The notes beneath the pieces are model-generated. The model had not been told where the DNA came from. It searched no databases and saw only the letters and a program-made list of their open reading frames with translations. This document shows positions 63,319 to 64,000 of a stretch of 64,000 bases of DNA, piece after piece. Each line of letters opens with the position of its first letter. The first letter of the stretch is position 1. Position numbers and translations under genes: made by a program. Source of the stretch: Burkholderia sp. D-99 (GTDB taxonomy: Bacteria; Pseudomonadota; Gammaproteobacteria; Burkholderiales; Burkholderiaceae); contig NZ_JAAOXM010000015.1 of NCBI RefSeq assembly GCF_011605345.1, positions 1 through 64,000 on the forward strand, written 5' to 3'.

Positions 63319-63846
63319 ATGAGACGCCATTTCATTCGAATCGATGACAAAACAACAGCCGGCGGAACGGTAATACAGGGAGAAAATTCGTTTAAGCATC
63401 ACGGCAAAGCCGTTGCCTACAATGGCGCAGAAATTTATTGCAATGCATGCAAATCGGTAGGCCGAATTGCAAATGTTCAACCGTATCGCACCATGCTGCT
63501 GATGGGTAAACAGATTGCGCTCGAAAATGACATCTGCATCTGCAAGTGCGCCCCACCTCCAAGGCTGATTGCCTCCCAATCCACGGGTTCCATGTCGTTC
63601 GAAGGTCATGAGTTGGCGCAACTTGGTTTTCGTGCAGATCAGAACCTCACATCTCCGATCGGTTCAGCATGCTTCGACGACCGATTCAAGCTTTTTAATA
63701 CTACTTCGGGCATGCCACTGATAAATACGGAATACGCAATCTTGCGTGCAAACGGCAAGATTGAGCACGGTGTTACAGATGGCGATGGTCATACGCACTT
63801 GCTTTCGTCGACAGTCGATTCCGAAGACGTGCACATTTACATTTAA
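63319..63846 (+). CDS. PAAR-domain protein (type VI secretion spike cap)
   Basis: A 175-residue protein. The PAAR domain is about 1-85 (DKTTAGGTVIQGENSFKHHGKAVAYNGAEIYCNACKSVGRI; MLLMGKQIALENDICICKC), with Cys residues in CNAC and CICKC that may bind zinc at the tip. The C-terminal part (about 95-175) resembles beta-rich extensions (FDDRFKLFNTTSGMPLINTEYAILRANGKIEHGVTDGDGHTHLL) seen in VgrG/PAAR proteins that carry or recruit effectors. AGGA is 6 nt before the ATG. Lower GC than neighbours. A gene follows 3 nt after the stop. Confidence 0.82.
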   Translation: MRRHFIRIDDKTTAGGTVIQGENSFKHHGKAVAYNGAEIYCNACKSVGRIANVQPYRTMLLMGKQIALENDICICKCAPPPRLIASQSTGSMSFEGHELAQLGFRADQNLTSPIGSACFDDRFKLFNTTSGMPLINTEYAILRANGKIEHGVTDGDGHTHLLSSTVDSEDVHIYI

Positions 63847-63849
63847 AAA

Positions 63850-64000
63850 ATGGATACGATCATATCAAGGACTGGCAAGCTGCTCATCAAGGCGGCGATG
63901 AAGACAACCACGCCCACCACAAACACCGGTGCAAAAGAGGTGTTCGCGCATACGAGCCGCGAAACCGTCGAAATCATCGTCAGCGATTCTCGGCTAATTT
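63850..64000 (+). CDS. start of an unknown gene behind the PAAR gene (partial at right edge)
   Basis: An open frame of 50 codons from ATG 63850 (MDTIISRTGKLLIKAAMKTT) to the window end, beginning 3 nt after the PAAR stop, so probably coupled. Position suggests a type VI effector or its chaperone/immunity factor. Nothing in the visible residues allows identification. Confidence 0.6.
   Translation, partial: MDTIISRTGKLLIKAAMKTTTPTTNTGAKEVFAHTSRETVEIIVSDSRLI

Overview
The window is GC-rich (well above 60% in most genes) and almost fully coding. Gene content and order (dusB-fis-purH, ruvCAB, rplM-rpsI-erpA, tyrS-dtd, pntAB, pqiAABC, gltIJKL, gdhA, purB) point to the main chromosome of a Burkholderia, most likely of the B. 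cepacia complex. This is inferred from protein resemblance and synteny; no database search was run. I found no tRNA, rRNA, prophage, insertion sequence or CRISPR array.

Layout. 0.3-5.2 kb: a PDZ/S41 protease with an in-frame 9-bp tandem repeat, an MFS symporter, and a cytochrome b561 gene followed by two yceI genes. 5.4-9.0 kb: a lipid-transport (Pqi) operon in which PqiA is split into two genes. 9.5-13.1 kb: a membrane protein of the 'site-specific recombinase' family and an rRNA methyltransferase. 13.2-17.3 kb: small regulatory pairs (ArsR/SRPBCC, VOC/WYL, nitrilase/LysR). 17.4-20.4 kb: the three-gene transhydrogenase operon. 20.6-28.9 kb: Nudix-mnmA, HxlR/quinone reductase, a membrane-anchored glutamate synthase-like protein, a GST, and pepP-ubiH. 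29-34.6 kb: dusB-fis-purH and ruvC-ruvA-ruvB. 34.6-40.6 kb: MpaB-like and ParB-like proteins, gpmB-like, dtd-tyrS, anmK. 40.7-47.1 kb: erpA, rpsI, rplM, a candidate small RNA, an OsmC protein, RNase P RNA, pyrC and a class II amidotransferase. 47.8-53.0 kb: a 1752-residue autotransporter adhesin. 53.1-57.7 kb: glutamate/aspartate ABC importer and glutamate dehydrogenase. 58-63 kb: LysR, purB, and a FAD amine oxidase divergent from a TetR regulator. 63.0-64.0 kb: an AT-richer segment with a PAAR gene and the start of another gene, which looks like a type VI secretion cargo module running off the right edge.

Most useful non-coding observations: (i) a 92-nt minus-strand RNA at 42741-42832 with a good sigma70 promoter, a 5' hairpin, an unpaired CCUCC-rich (anti-Shine-Dalgarno) stretch and an intrinsic terminator; (ii) an intrinsic terminator between gltI and gltJKL; (iii) -10 boxes placed so close to the start codons of pepP, ruvB and the Nudix gene that their mRNAs may be leaderless; (iv) operators embedded in the arsR and FAD oxidase/tetR promoters. 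Stop/start overlaps of 1-8 nt are common, so translational coupling is widespread.
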